From positions 48,006,276 through 48,070,275 of the forward strand of contig NC_087069.1 of assembly GCF_963678635.1 (NCBI RefSeq): a stretch of 64,000 nucleotides of DNA, written 5' to 3'. Numbering within the stretch: position 1 is the first letter of the stretch; the number at the start of each line of letters is the position of its first letter. The DNA comes from Symsagittifera roscoffensis. Lineage: Eukaryota; Xenacoelomorpha; Acoela; Convolutidae. The notes under the pieces were generated by a model that was not told the DNA's origin, did no database searches, and saw only the letters and a program-made list of their open reading frames with translations. Positions 21,263-31,702 of this stretch are shown here, piece after piece. The position numbers and the translations under genes were made by a program.

Positions 21263-21330
21263 AAGAACCGACTGATAGCTAGAAATTTAAATTGGTTGTG
21301 AGAGTTTAAATTGGTTGTGAGAAAATTTTG

Positions 21331-21378
21331 CCGCACAGTACATAGTTACAGTACATAGTGTAACTATGTACTGTGCGG
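21331..21378. repeat. Perfect 19-bp inverted repeat
   Basis: The left arm CCGCACAGTACATAGTTAC (21,331-21,349) and its exact complement (21,360-21,378) surround a 10-base loop (21,350-21,359) that itself repeats the arm core AGTACATAGT. Two copies of GGGTTGCGGTAATACT follow directly (about 21,380 and 21,404). Confidence 0.95.
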
Positions 21379-21648
21379 AGGGTTGCGGTAATACTCTATG
21401 GGGGGTTGCGGTAATACTGAGCAACCCTCCTTTGTGGAATTTTTCCACGAGACCCTCCGAAGAAATTAAAACAACCCCACATGGAAGGAGAAGGATTTAG
21501 CTTGTTTTGACGCTTCCTGAAGCTTGTTGAAGGCCCTTCTAAGTGAGGTTCAAAAATTTGAAAATTTTGGAAGAACCCTCCGAAGTAACTTCTGGAGCAT
21601 ATTAAGCTTCTTATTGACCCTCCAAAATTTTTTTGATTGTGATTTTGG
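21379..21648. other. Non-coding stretch between inverted repeat and hairpin repeats
   Basis: No gene is seen. It holds three ACCCTCC motifs and low-complexity sequence. Confidence 0.4.
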
Positions 21649-22030
21649 TTGTGTGGTTGCCTTGAGCTACTTAATAGGAAAGCTCGGGCAATCCGGGAAC
21701 ACATAGAATATGAGTGTACATACCTCGGCGAGTGTATTAGGCAGATACACACTCACTTGAGAAGAAAAGTTGTTCCCTGTTCTCGTGCACTTGGAGCGTT
21801 CCGGGTGTGGGGGAGCTTTTTCATAGACTTTAGAAAATTTTCGATCAGAGTTTGCCTTGAGCTACTTAGTAGGACAGCTCGGGCAATCGCAGGACACCTA
21901 AAAGAAGACCTCGGTGGGTGTTTTAGGCAAAAGCACACTCACTTGAGAGGACTGTGTCCTGGGCTTCGTTCTTTTGGATCGTTCCGATTGAGGGGAGTCT
22001 TTTTCCTTAAGACTAAGTTTTTTTATCTGT
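21649..22030 (+). repeat. Two 195-bp tandem units, each with conserved hairpins
   Basis: Two diverged copies about 195 bp apart. Each starts with a foldable segment, TTGCC-TT-GAGCT ... AGCTC-GGGCAA (21,657-21,691 and 21,852-21,886); stem bases are kept while the loop differs. A second stem around a TTAGGCA loop follows about 45 bases later in both, with arms that changed. Each unit ends CACTCACTTGAGA and then a G/T-rich tail. This could be a structured RNA or part of an element 5' region; no known RNA family is recognised. Confidence 0.6.
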
Positions 22031-22430
22031 TTCTGAATCATCACTGCTTTTTACCAAAGATTGTTTGATTTTAACAAAGCAGTGACTTGATAAGAGTGTG
22101 GCGGTAAATTGATATTGACGAAAGGTCGGTGTCACCTGTAGGATATTCTTATCTGATTATCAATTGTGTTTTGTGTATGATTATATCTTGAGAAAATTTT
22201 GTGATACTGTGATACTCTACAACGGGGTTGAAGTTAGCATTATATCAATACTGAGTAGGCCCTGTGTGTAACTTTAGCTGAGTCACTAATATTGTCATTG
22301 AGACATCTAAGAGACATTTTTGATACCAACGGAATCGAGTAGGCAGCGTTAAGTAAATTAACTTGAACTTATTTGCGGTACGTGTACATCGCCATTAAAT
22401 TATACGAGTATTACTATTTATTACAAAAAA
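22031..22430 (+). other. Non-coding region upstream of Gag in copy 2
   Basis: AT-rich with no convincing ORF. It would contain the leader, and possibly the end of a 5' LTR, of copy 2, but no LTR boundary or tRNA primer site was recognised. It ends directly at the Gag ATG (22,431). Confidence 0.4.
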
Positions 22431-23125
22431 ATGCAGCGTATGGACTCGTTAGGATCGACTACTAAAATTCCCAGGCTCAGCAAGGGAAGCACGCGAAAAT
22501 TTAAAACTAGGCGTAGCCAATCTTCGTTTAGCAGCGCTTCCGACGTTTTTGCCGAAAACCAATCGACTAAAGGTCAAGCTGATCTTTCAGTGAGCGAAAT
22601 GAAACTAAGGAGCGAGCAGAATCTCGATGGCGGTCAAAGGCGGAGCGCCGAGGCCGAGGCCGGGCCGGCGAGCGAAACGCTTGTGGACCCCTTTGACGAA
22701 GGGGAACGAACGCTTATTCGAACCGACTTTGAGCCGAGCGAGGACCTCGAGCGGGAGGAAGTCGAGAGGACGGAGGAGGCCTCGGAGCGTTCCGAGGTCG
22801 AGCCGCGAGAGGAAGTGTTTTTCAGGGGAATGTCCAAATCGGAGACTGAGAGTCATAAGTGGAGAAAAGAACTTTCACATCAGCCAATATCCACTCATCC
22901 CTGGCCAAGCAGAGCAAGAACGCGATGATGTCGAGCATAAGCCCGAGTGAAGAACAGACGGGTTCGAAGGCTAAGAAAAGTTGGAAGTCTTTGTACGATG
23001 AGCGCATGGCGTCACTACGAACTGAAGGTCTGTCTTCCAGTTATGACCATCCGAAGATAACCCATCCGAATGTGAACTTCACGCCGTGCCCACTTCGCCG
23101 ACCAGGCCAATGTCTGATGGGATAA
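22431..23125 (+). pseudogene. Gag N-terminal region (copy 2)
   Basis: The ATG at 22,431 follows an A run. The first frame (to 22,928) is a Ser/Lys-rich stretch with RLSKGSTRKFKTRR, then a Glu-rich acidic block. A frameshift near 22,860-22,900 moves the protein into the frame 22,859-23,125 (KKSWKSLYDERM). No domain is recognised; basic followed by acidic low-complexity sequence is common at the N-terminus of Ty3-type Gag. GC content is higher here than in the flanks. Confidence 0.5.
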
Positions 23126-23199
23126 CCCTGGGAGTATACTCGACGTTCGACAGATTAATGACATCGATGGGCAAATAAAAAGGCGGTGCGTCATCAAGT

Positions 23200-24702
23200 A
23201 CCAGGCTGCAGCCGCAGTTGACCTCATCTTCTCTGGGGCTAACCCCGCCATTGGGGGCAGCTGGCGATGTAAGTGACATGTTTGCTGGCGTAATGACTAG
23301 TCTGGATGAACTGAGACGGGACATGACTAAAAGAATAGATCAAGTTGACGAGAGAGCTCACCAGGTTCGAGAGAAATTGAGAGATGAACTGACGCACGTG
23401 AAGTCGCAGGCGAGAGTTGATTAGGCTCAATTGATTCGCAACACCGAGCAATGCCTGGCGGAGAGCTTGGCACAGGCAAACAAGGAGTCAGAGGAAAGAG
23501 AGGCTAGGATGACAAGGCAGATCGAGCGATTGTTGAACGATCATGATAATACCTACGCTCATACGATGACTAGCCTGGAAAAAAGGTTGGATTCAAAATC
23601 TGACCTAATGATGCGAAAGCTTGACGAGATCCTAAATGGAAGCAATCGGGAGGAGCGTTCCAACCCAAGGGTGCGCTCACGCCAGGCGAATGATGGAGAT
23701 GGTACAGGCAGCTATGCCAGGGCCCAGCAAAGTTCGAGAACGAACTACGAATCTAGGAATAGGGAGCGGCCCAGGGCAGCCCCCTCGAGTCCTGGCTGGA
23801 CGAATCCAGTCCCACCGGAAGCAGATGCTACCCCGGACACAAGGTTGCCCACTGTGCCACAAGTCAGGTCAATGCCAGATCTGACTACGGCCTCGCAAGA
23901 CACAACGATGTATGCCTCGATGTTTGAACCTCTGAATAGATCCCTCGAAACATTCATCACCAAGCTCTCGAAGTCAACCGAGAGAGGAGAGAGGTCAAGA
24001 AGGACATTGAAGAAGCCGAAATCATACAAAGACTAGTCAGACGGCTGCATTGATACTTGGATAGAGATGATGAAGTTGTACTTTGAAGAAGAGAGTCTCT
24101 CCAAGAAAGAGGAATGTAGCGCACTGACAAGCAACCTGGAGGGCACTGCCCTAAATTGTGTAATGGCGAAAAGAGCCAAAGAAAGAGACAGCGCTCGCAA
24201 GATATTCGACATCCTGCTGAATTGTTTCGGCTCTGGAGTACATGGGCATCAGGCTACGGTGAAGTTCGAAAAGAGGCGTCAAAGGGATGACGAATCCATA
24301 GACAAATTTTTGGACGACCTTGAATTGCTTAGGAGGCGAAGCAATCCCGATGAGAGAATATCCGAGCGAAGTTTGGCGATTGCTTCGAAGTTCATGGACG
24401 GAGTAAAGAGTGAGGAGTTGAAAACGATGTTAGCCACACACTTTACCCTGTCGCTTGACCAGGTATCCACGCCTGATGATTTGCGAATGAAATCACGTGA
24501 ATACTTGCTCATAAAACCTAGGGCGCAAAACCGTTACAGCAATTATGGTAACTACAGCGGAACGAACACTGGCGCAAACTCCAGTTGGTACAAACCTCGC
24601 GACGACATGGATAAGAAGAGGTCATGTGCGAATTGTGGTTCGAAGCACCATCATATTTCCGCGTGTTCTGCTTACAAACAGAACATGAAGGGAAAAGTTT
24701 AA
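23200..24702 (+). pseudogene. Gag: coiled coil, Ty3-type capsid and CCHC zinc knuckle
   Basis: One frame with two internal TAG codons (23,422 and 24,034). The first third is a coiled coil (MTSLDELRRDMTKRIDQVDE through ARMTRQIERLL). A Ser/Pro-rich stretch follows, then a Ty3/gypsy-like capsid core: LYFEEESL, ALTSNLEGTALN and RRQRDDESIDKFLDDLELL. The C-terminus has a canonical nucleocapsid knuckle C-x2-C-x4-H-x4-C in CANCGSKHHHISAC. Gag would form the particle and package RNA. Order and knuckle make the call firm; the stops make it a pseudogene. Confidence 0.85.
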
Positions 24703-24793
24703 CATTCTGAGTAAAACGACGGAAGAAGAGGACAAACAGGAACCCAGAAGGCAGGGACTAAAACTGAAGGTCATATCTGGTAGAACGTTTGGA

Positions 24794-26109
24794 ATGACGA
24801 AAGAAGGGACGAAGATAATGTCCCTTATCTCAGTCGCAGGACACCAGGTGGTCAAGAACTTGAGTGAACCATCCGAGACTACACTAGTCCACCTGGACAT
24901 TTATGCAGACTACCTGAGGGAGAAAGATCCCAAGCTGGACTCCAGGGCAGTGCGAGCGCTACTCACGACAGGAAGTTCGAGGCTGATGAGAGTGGATGGA
25001 CATTACATCGAGGTCCATGGCCCATATCCGAGTCTGATGAATGTGGATGGCATCAACATCTACACAAAAGCTCACGTAACTGATGCGAGTGATCAGGTAG
25101 GTGGGATATACCTTGGCCAAGAAGAGCTGAAGGTGCGACGAATCGGACACAATGCCATGCTTGAACAGGATGCGGTCCACACAGGTTGCGAAGCCGATCC
25201 GGCAGCACACGTGCTAGATGTGCAGGGCAGACAACTTTCAGCAAAAGGACTGTTAGACACGGGTGCAGTGGTTAGTGTCATGCCAGTCAAAACCTGGACT
25301 GACATGGGCTTTGACAGGTCGGATCTGATACCGACAAACATCAGACTGGCAGCTGCCAATCAGGGAGCAATCTATGTGACAGGATTATATCACTGCAGCT
25401 TGGGGGAAGACATCTTTGGATGAGCTTCCTGGTGGTGGAAAATTTGGACGAATCAGATCAATTCATCCTGGGAAGGGACTTCGTACGCAACTTTGATGTC
25501 ACGATCGACCTCAATGACGGGTTGATCAGGATGAAAGATCCGGAGAAGAAGTATGAAAAGAAATCTCTTAGTAGGATCTTAATAAACCAGGCTATGGTGC
25601 CGATTTTTCTAGATCGAAAAGTGAGATTGAAACCAAACCAAGCCGTAGTAGCGACGTTTAGGATGATGAATCTTAGTGAACTCAGTAATGACAGACATGT
25701 GTGCTTGGTACCAAATCCAAACAGTAAGAGCTCGGCTATTTTAGGAAGAAGCTTCTCACTCACTCAAAGCGGACTGTATGTGAGTGTGTTCTTGAACACA
25801 GAAGCAACAACAGTGACAATACAGAGGGGAAAGAAACTTGGCTACGCAGTGCCTCTGAACACAGACTTTCAGAGTGTGGAGAACTTGAAAAAAGTTTATG
25901 TAACTGAATGTCCCTTGCATGCGAACCAAGAATGTATACTGAAGAGAGTAAATGGATTGAAATCTTCTAGGAAATTATTTTCAATGAAGTCAGAAACAGA
26001 TGATGGGTTGTCTTGTTGTTCGAATTTTCCCGAGAGACCGACAGAAACAGAGTTAGCTGCGAATAAACCGGTCCTACGTGAGAGGGTAAAATTTCAGACA
26101 AGGGTCTAG
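24794..26109 (+). pseudogene. Retropepsin, preceded by a degenerate retropepsin-like segment
   Basis: The active-site motif is GLLDTGAVVSVMP (about 25,245); the flap region and the closing ILGRDF (about 25,468) lie in the next frame (25,420-26,109), so a frameshift falls at about 25,415. About 95 residues before DTG is a similar-looking stretch, RALLTTGSSRLM, followed later by IYLGQEEL, which resembles a second retropepsin with Thr in place of the catalytic Asp. The tail after the protease (25,560-26,109) is connecting sequence to RT. The enzyme would cleave Gag-Pol. Confidence 0.75.
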
Positions 26110-27016
26110 ATTCGCTCAGGGCGGTACTAAGTCGGAACGCTGACGTTTTTTCGAAACATGAGGCCGACATAGGTTGCTGTAGTTTTGTAGAACACGAGAT
26201 TGAGATAGAAGAGGGCTCGGTACCTCATAGGGAAGGGGCGAGAAGAATGACCCCTCATAAGTCGGAAGCGTGCCGGAAGGAAATCGAGATGTTGATGGAG
26301 TACGACTTGATCGAGCCGTCGAAGTCCTCGTGGGCTTGTGGCGTGGTCATGGCTAAAAAGAAAGGGGGCAACTCAGGTTTTGTTGTGATTTCCGTTATCT
26401 GAACGCAGTGACTATAAAAGACGCATACCCGATTCCCGATGAGAGCCTATCCAAGCTGGGGGACGCGAAGTTCTTCACGACGTTAGATTTGGGCTCGGCG
26501 TTCTGGCAAGTGCCACTCCGAAAGCAAGATCGTGAAAAGACGGGCTTCGCCTGCGAGCTGGGATTGTTCCATCGGAAGAGGATGCCTTTCGGATTGTGCA
26601 ACGCGACGGCCACATTCCAGCGACCGATGGCCCAGGCACTCACGAGTGTGACAAAGAAATACGGGAATCTCATCATGTGTTACGTCGATGATGTCGTGAT
26701 CGCAACGCCAACCCCAGAGGATCACATAGAGAGGTTAGATGAGGTGTTTACTTGCATGAAGCAGGCGGGATTGAAGTGTAAACCCTCGAACTGTGAAATC
26801 CTCAGAGACTCCAAAAAGTATCTAGGCCGCCAGGTGGATAAGAATGGAGTGAGACCAGATCCCGAAGCGGTCGAAGCGGTTTTGACCTGGAAGGCACCCA
26901 AGACAGATACACAACTGATGAGATTTTTGGGGTTCGCTAACTACTATCGGGAGTTCGTCAAGGGATACGCAACAGTTGATGAGAAAAAAAGGCAAAACGT
27001 TCACTTGGACCGATGA
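26106..27016 (+). pseudogene. Ty3-type reverse transcriptase (copy 2)
   Basis: The fingers start in one frame (VEHEIEIEEGSVPHREG, then EMLMEYDLIEPSKSSWA). A frameshift near 26,370 follows, then DFRYLNAVTIKDAYPIP, TTLDLGSAFWQVPL, FGLCNATATFQR, the catalytic YVDDVVIAT (about 26,685), KYLGRQVDKNGVRPDP and LMRFLGFANYYREFVKGY. All standard Ty3/gypsy RT blocks are present in order. Another frameshift near 26,980 leads to RNase H. It would make cDNA from the element RNA. Confidence 0.9.
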
Positions 27017-28830
27017 GGCACAAGTTTCATTTGAAAACATTAAACGCGAACTTTGCGAGGCACCAGTCCTCGGCATGCCAACAGAAAAGGGAATGTTTGT
27101 GTTAGACACGGATGCATCAGTGGCTGCGATATCAGGCATACTTCACCAGGAGCAAGAGTGGAACGGGAGAACGGTTCTCCGTCCAATAGCCTACGGAAGT
27201 AAAGTCTTGAGCGATACCGAGATGAAGTATGGCGCATCGAAAGCGGAAATGATCGCGCTGATCACTTTCGTGGAAAAATATAGGGCCTACTTGGGGAGTG
27301 CTCCCTTCAAGTTGCGTGTGGATAATCGTGTCCTTGCCTGGCTGAAAATCTATTCGATGGACCAAAGTTATATTGGTCGTTGGATCGTGCTCCTGGATGG
27401 ATACCACATGATCATAGAGCACCGTACCCGTGACAAGCATCAAAATGCTGATAGCCTCAGTAAGAAGACAGAATTCTATGAGCGCCTCGAAGAAAAGCAG
27501 GCTAACCAAGCGGAGGTCAAAGACGGGTTTTCATTCCTAGACAAGGAGACCTACGACAAACTACCACTCACTAGGTGGCTGGATAAGTCAGGGCACCCTA
27601 TACCAGGACACCCTGAACTTTCAGTGGAAACGGCTGCTGACATAAATGTTTTAGCCAGGGGTGAACCCGTTCCGCTGGATCTGCTAGTCCGATCCAATCT
27701 GGTACTGCAGGAGCTCACCAGGTTGGGTATAAACAGCATAGCTCTGCTAAATAGGACAGTGAATGTGGCGCCGGACGTCATGGGGAAACTTCGTGACTTG
27801 CTGGATAGAGAAGTCGACAGACATGCTCGTGAGTGGATGGACAACATGCAGCGATTGACCGTCACTGAGAAAACGGAGAAGAGGCCAGTGATCATTCGCG
27901 GTCGCGATGTGGAACGGGATTGCCGGTCGATAATAAACCAGCTGGTGACCTCAATGCCGAAGGATGTCTTGTTGAGGACCTCGTTCACAGAACGTGGGAA
28001 ACCGACCCCGGTCCAAGTCACTGAGGAAGTCAGGGTCAAGTCGAAATCCAGCTTCACGAGAAAAGTACATTTCACGGATGTAAAAGAAGAGTACGATCCG
28101 ATCTCAGATTGTTCTTCCGGGGACGAGACAATGTCCGGGGAGTCAGGCACCTTCGGGCCCGTGCAGGACGACTTGTCCGGGGAGAGGTTGATGAGACAAC
28201 CAAGGGATAGAATGTTGTCCGAGGAGTCGGATTCAAAGCGACCAAGAGACAGAGTTTTGTCCGGGGAGTCGAGAGACATCACAGACAGATTGGAACATGA
28301 TGATGTGGAATCATTCGGCTCAAGTGATGACTCGAGGCCTCAGTCCTGGGACAACACATCCGAGACTACTTCCATTTCTGATGTATCGGAGATTGCGATT
28401 CATTCATTGTTGGTGGACTGGAAGCAGCGCGGGCTGGACAGAGAAATGCATCAGGATCCGGACAGAGACAGCTACACCTCGGACGAGGAGGGCACTGTGG
28501 TCGATAATGCCGCCGATGAGCTCGAGCTGATAGCAGTTTCGAAACGCCCAACCAGATTGCTGCCACATGGTACGGTCGTCCGTACCAATCTGGAGCCATC
28601 TGTGCAGGAAGCGACGCCTTTGAAGAAGATATGGTGCGTCAAGTTGATGGACGATGCCCATGCTCCGGAGGTAATGAGCGGGCAATTAAACGTGATAAAG
28701 ACGTATCTGAAAGCCAGATACCGGCTGTCGGACCTCCTAAGGGCTCAACGAAATGATAGAATGACGAGCAATCTGAAGAGATGGATCGAGAATGGAGCAC
28801 CGGACAAAGGAGATTTGGAGGAAGACAGCT
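26976..28830 (+). pseudogene. RNase H and long Pol spacer (copy 2)
   Basis: RNase H residues are visible: Asp in VLDTDASVAAISG, Glu in GASKAEMIAL, Asp in LRVDNRVLAWL and Asp in HQNADSLSKK. From about 27,480 a spacer of about 440 residues follows before the integrase zinc domain. It has a charged middle with several LSGES-type repeats (28,130-28,275), and an end matching copy 1 (ARYRLSDLLRAQRNDRM). Such a long connection between RNase H and integrase is unusual for Ty3 elements. No known domain is recognised in the spacer. Confidence 0.8.
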
Positions 28831-29860
28831 ACAAGATTTTAAAGCAGTTTTACATAAAGAGAAAAAATCTATTGTACCTGAATAAAGACGGAATTGTAGA
28901 CTGTAAACGGAAAGAGGAGGATAAGTTCCTTTACAAGTACAATTCGATAGTGTTACCACAGTTGTACCAGACTGAAATGCTCTTTGGTTCACATCAAGGA
29001 GTGGACAAAGTGAACAACAGGATACAGAAGCGATTCGAATGGCTTGAGGAAAGCGTGTGAAAAGTGGATCTCTGCATGCTTGTCGTGTCAACATGCGAAG
29101 GACCCCAGGAAACTAAGATTCCCTCTGCAGTCAATAGAACCATCGGGATTCAATGAAGTGGTGCAGATTGATCACCAGAACATATGCATGACAGCCACAG
29201 GCTAGAATCAGGTGCTGGTAATGATTGATCATTTTACGAAATATGAGGAAGAAACATGCATCAGCGGAAGAAACATCAGCGGAAGATATGCATCAGCGGA
29301 AGAAACATGTGATCATTTGATAATTGTGTGGATAGCGAGGCACGCCTACCCCATCACATTCCAATCGGACAATGGCAAAGCATTCATGGGTGATCTCACG
29401 AAGATGTTAATGAAAAGGTCGCAGGTAGCACAGGCCCACTCTACCACTTATCACGCGCAAACGAATGGCCTAGTCGAGAGGCAGAATCGCACGCTGGTAT
29501 CCATGTTGAGAGTTTATTGCTCACGCTACATGGATGACTGGGATAGACACTTGCCGCAAGTGAAGGGTGCTTACAACAGCACAGAGCATTCCACCACGGG
29601 AATAAGTCCGCATATGATGCTAACGGGTCACGAAAAAGCGCTTCCGTTGACGTTTTTCTTCCCTGAATATGAAGGGAAGAGAACATCACGCAAATTAAGA
29701 CAAAAAGGAGGTTTGATAAAAGGAATGCCGATCCAAAAGCCTACTCAGTTGGCGATTAAGTTTGGGTATTTCAGGAAGTGGTTCCAGCAAAAGGAACGAA
29801 GAAATTATTAAAGAAATGGCGTGGCCCATTTCAAATAACAGAAGTCACCAAGGAGGTCGG
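28800..29860 (+). pseudogene. Integrase with D-D-E core and GPY/F (copy 2)
   Basis: The zinc domain is damaged: the segment with the second His seen in copy 1 is absent (SHQGVDK), and the frame shifts before ACLSCQHAKDPRKL. The core has its first Asp in VQIDHQN (about 29,167), the second in FQSDNGKAF (about 29,370) and Glu in GLVERQNRT (about 29,470). There is a TAG at about 29,200, and a short duplication of GAAGAAACATGCATCAGCG-like units at 29,247-29,310 inserts extra residues after the first Asp. The GPY/F module (KKWRGPFQITEVTKE) follows in another frame. The enzyme would insert the cDNA. Confidence 0.85.
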
Positions 29861-30745
29861 TTTTATCGACTGAGCACAGGAAGAGCAGCTCATTACGAAA
29901 ACATCAAACCGCACAATGCCTCATCAGAGGACTGGTGCATCCCAGCAGACATGCAAGAGGGAGACTATTTGATAGTGGATCCTGCTTGTGAGGTGAATGA
30001 AAGATGCACTCGCGACAAAAACGACGGAAATGAATTGGTGGATGATTGCGATCTACCACTGGACCTAGAGTTGACCGAGCGAGTAGAGGTGGATGACGAA
30101 ACTCCACCTTATGCCCAAGAGGACTGGGACTGCCCAGAACAGACTGAAATTGACAAAGGAATACAACCTGACTTTCCTCTCACCATGGAGACACGCCAGA
30201 GCAAGAAGGGAAGGAATGAGAAAAAGTACAACCAGTATGGCGAGGATTTCGTCATAGACAGGATAGTTTTCTGTGATGTGACGGAGTCGCTGTCCGGACT
30301 GGATGAAGTAGCGGTGCCAGGAGAGATCGACTTGGTGAATGACATGGATCAAAATTGGATCGACGATCACTCCGAACCAGAAGTGGAGTTCGAACCAGAG
30401 GTGGATCAGACTCATGAGCAAGAATTAACGAACTTGCGAGTGCTCGAATGGCTCCACAATCTGCCGACGGATCCTAAAGAGACATTCTTGACGATTCAGG
30501 ATGTTGATAAAGACGGCATCAAATACGTCAGCCATGATAATACCGAGTCCAACTGGGTCGCTCCAGATGGCCCTCTACGCGTTCCGCAATCCAACCTCGA
30601 TCTGCTCGACTTTGGGCGATCGACGGGGACGTCGATGGATATTTTTGTCCAGGGAGTGGGGGTAGAACTCACCCACACCGAAAATCTGATCATTAAAAAA
30701 TTAAAATCGGCAAGAGAAACCGGAGAACTGGAGACGGAGGGCTAG
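29860..30745 (+). pseudogene. Acidic linker of Pol after integrase (copy 2)
   Basis: An open frame from the RFYRLSTGRAAHYEN segment to TAG (30,743). It is rich in Asp/Glu (DLELTERVEVDDE, EPEVEFEPEVD). A MoRF-like stretch NLRVLEWLHNLP matches NLRILEWMRDVK of copy 1. It ends with the conserved GTSMDIFVQGVGVELTHTEN block. The copy 1 counterpart runs towards the macro-like domain, so the stop here is probably a mutation. Function unknown. Confidence 0.6.
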
Positions 30746-30764
30746 AACGCTAAAAAACCACCTT

Positions 30765-31262
30765 TTGGACGAATTTTTGAATCTTATTTTGACCTACCGA
30801 ACCATTATTCAAAACAATATCGTCATAACGGACAGCGATTTCATACTCACGGAACGTACATGCTCTATAGCGATAACCGCGGATGTAAGCTTCAAAACAG
30901 CACTAGCGGCTGATTTCGAAAGAGAGTATAAGAACATCGAGTTTTTATGGAAACAGAGGCATGGTGTGGGAGGGATGATAGCGCTACCCCCTGTTGCATC
31001 ACAGATACCAGGGAAATTTTTGTGTTTCCTGGTTACTAAGGCCACTGATAGGCAACACGTAGATCCAGAGAGCTTGGTATTGGCCTTGAATCGACTTAGG
31101 GATTTTCTGGTTGAGAGAAAGTGACCCTCTCTCGTTACCAGTCTATGATCCCAATAGGGGAAAGCTACATCCGAGAGAGTTGTACGCCCTTGTACACGTG
31201 ATATTTTCAGAAACTGACATAGAGGTTTACTTACATAAAAAGTACTATCTTAGCTTATGCTA
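30765..31262 (+). pseudogene. Macro-domain-like module (copy 2)
   Basis: This matches the copy 1 module over its whole length: NIVITDSDFIL, ADFEREYKNIEFL, GKFLCFLVTK, LALNRLRDFLVER, then, after a stop and frameshift at about 31,122, PVYDPNRGKL, ELYALVHVIFSETDIEVYL and the end at TAG (31,261). Strand/helix order and wording resemble TARG1/OARD1-type macro domains. Both usual ADP-ribose loops are replaced in the same way as in copy 1 (ITADVSFKTAL and YDPNRGK), so the altered loops are ancestral to the family and not decay. Identity to copy 1 is clearly higher than for ORF-A or ORF-B. Confidence 0.65.
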
Positions 31263-31702
31263 GGAGTTGCATTCGGCGATAAGTGGTTTTTATTAAGTTC
31301 ACTTTATAGAGGTTAGGATTGACTTAGGTTAGCTACTAGAGATTATGTTTATGTAATAATGTAGATATATGATGTTTATGTATTATGTTATTATATGGGT
31401 ATGTTTTACGTGATGTTTGTGTCCTGGTATTGAAGGTGACAGCGCTCATTCGTGTTACCTCGATAAGGTTGAAGGTGGACGATCCACCTTGGTGCTAAGC
31501 TTTAAATCAGTAACGAAGAAAAACTTCAATGGATTGTTTTAAAGGAGAAAAATGTGAATGATGTTTTATACTGAAAATGGGACCGCATGAAATGATGGTT
31601 TCAAGTCGTGACTTGTTTTTTAGATCTTGATTGATCAAATCTTGTTTATTGAATCAAAAAAACTTAAAGAAACTTCACGACACGAGAATCAATACGATAG
31701 AA
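31263..31702 (+). other. Non-coding gap between Pol and ORF-A (copy 2)
   Basis: AT-rich (TATGTTTATGTA-type runs), without a gene. It occupies the same place as 2678-3157 in copy 1 but shares no obvious sequence with it. It may hold the ORF-A leader or promoter. Confidence 0.45.

Larger units (their letters stand above)
16538..21320 (-). mobile_element. CR1/jockey-like LINE with SGNH ORF1
   Basis: On the - strand it holds ORF1 (20,288-21,262), the endonuclease (19,038-19,821), a linker, and the RT with C-terminal region (17,003-18,638). A (TTC)n tract at 16,538-16,560 would sit at its 3' end, as is common for CR1-like elements. The 5' end is marked by an 18-bp direct repeat (TTTAAATTGGTTGTGAGA) at about 21,285-21,320. 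The ORF2 frame is broken several times, so the copy is inactive. Confidence 0.8.

Noticed and set aside
22031..22430. 5' LTR of copy 2
   Set aside because: No matching sequence at the other end, no TG...CA boundary and no tRNA-complementary site could be recognised.
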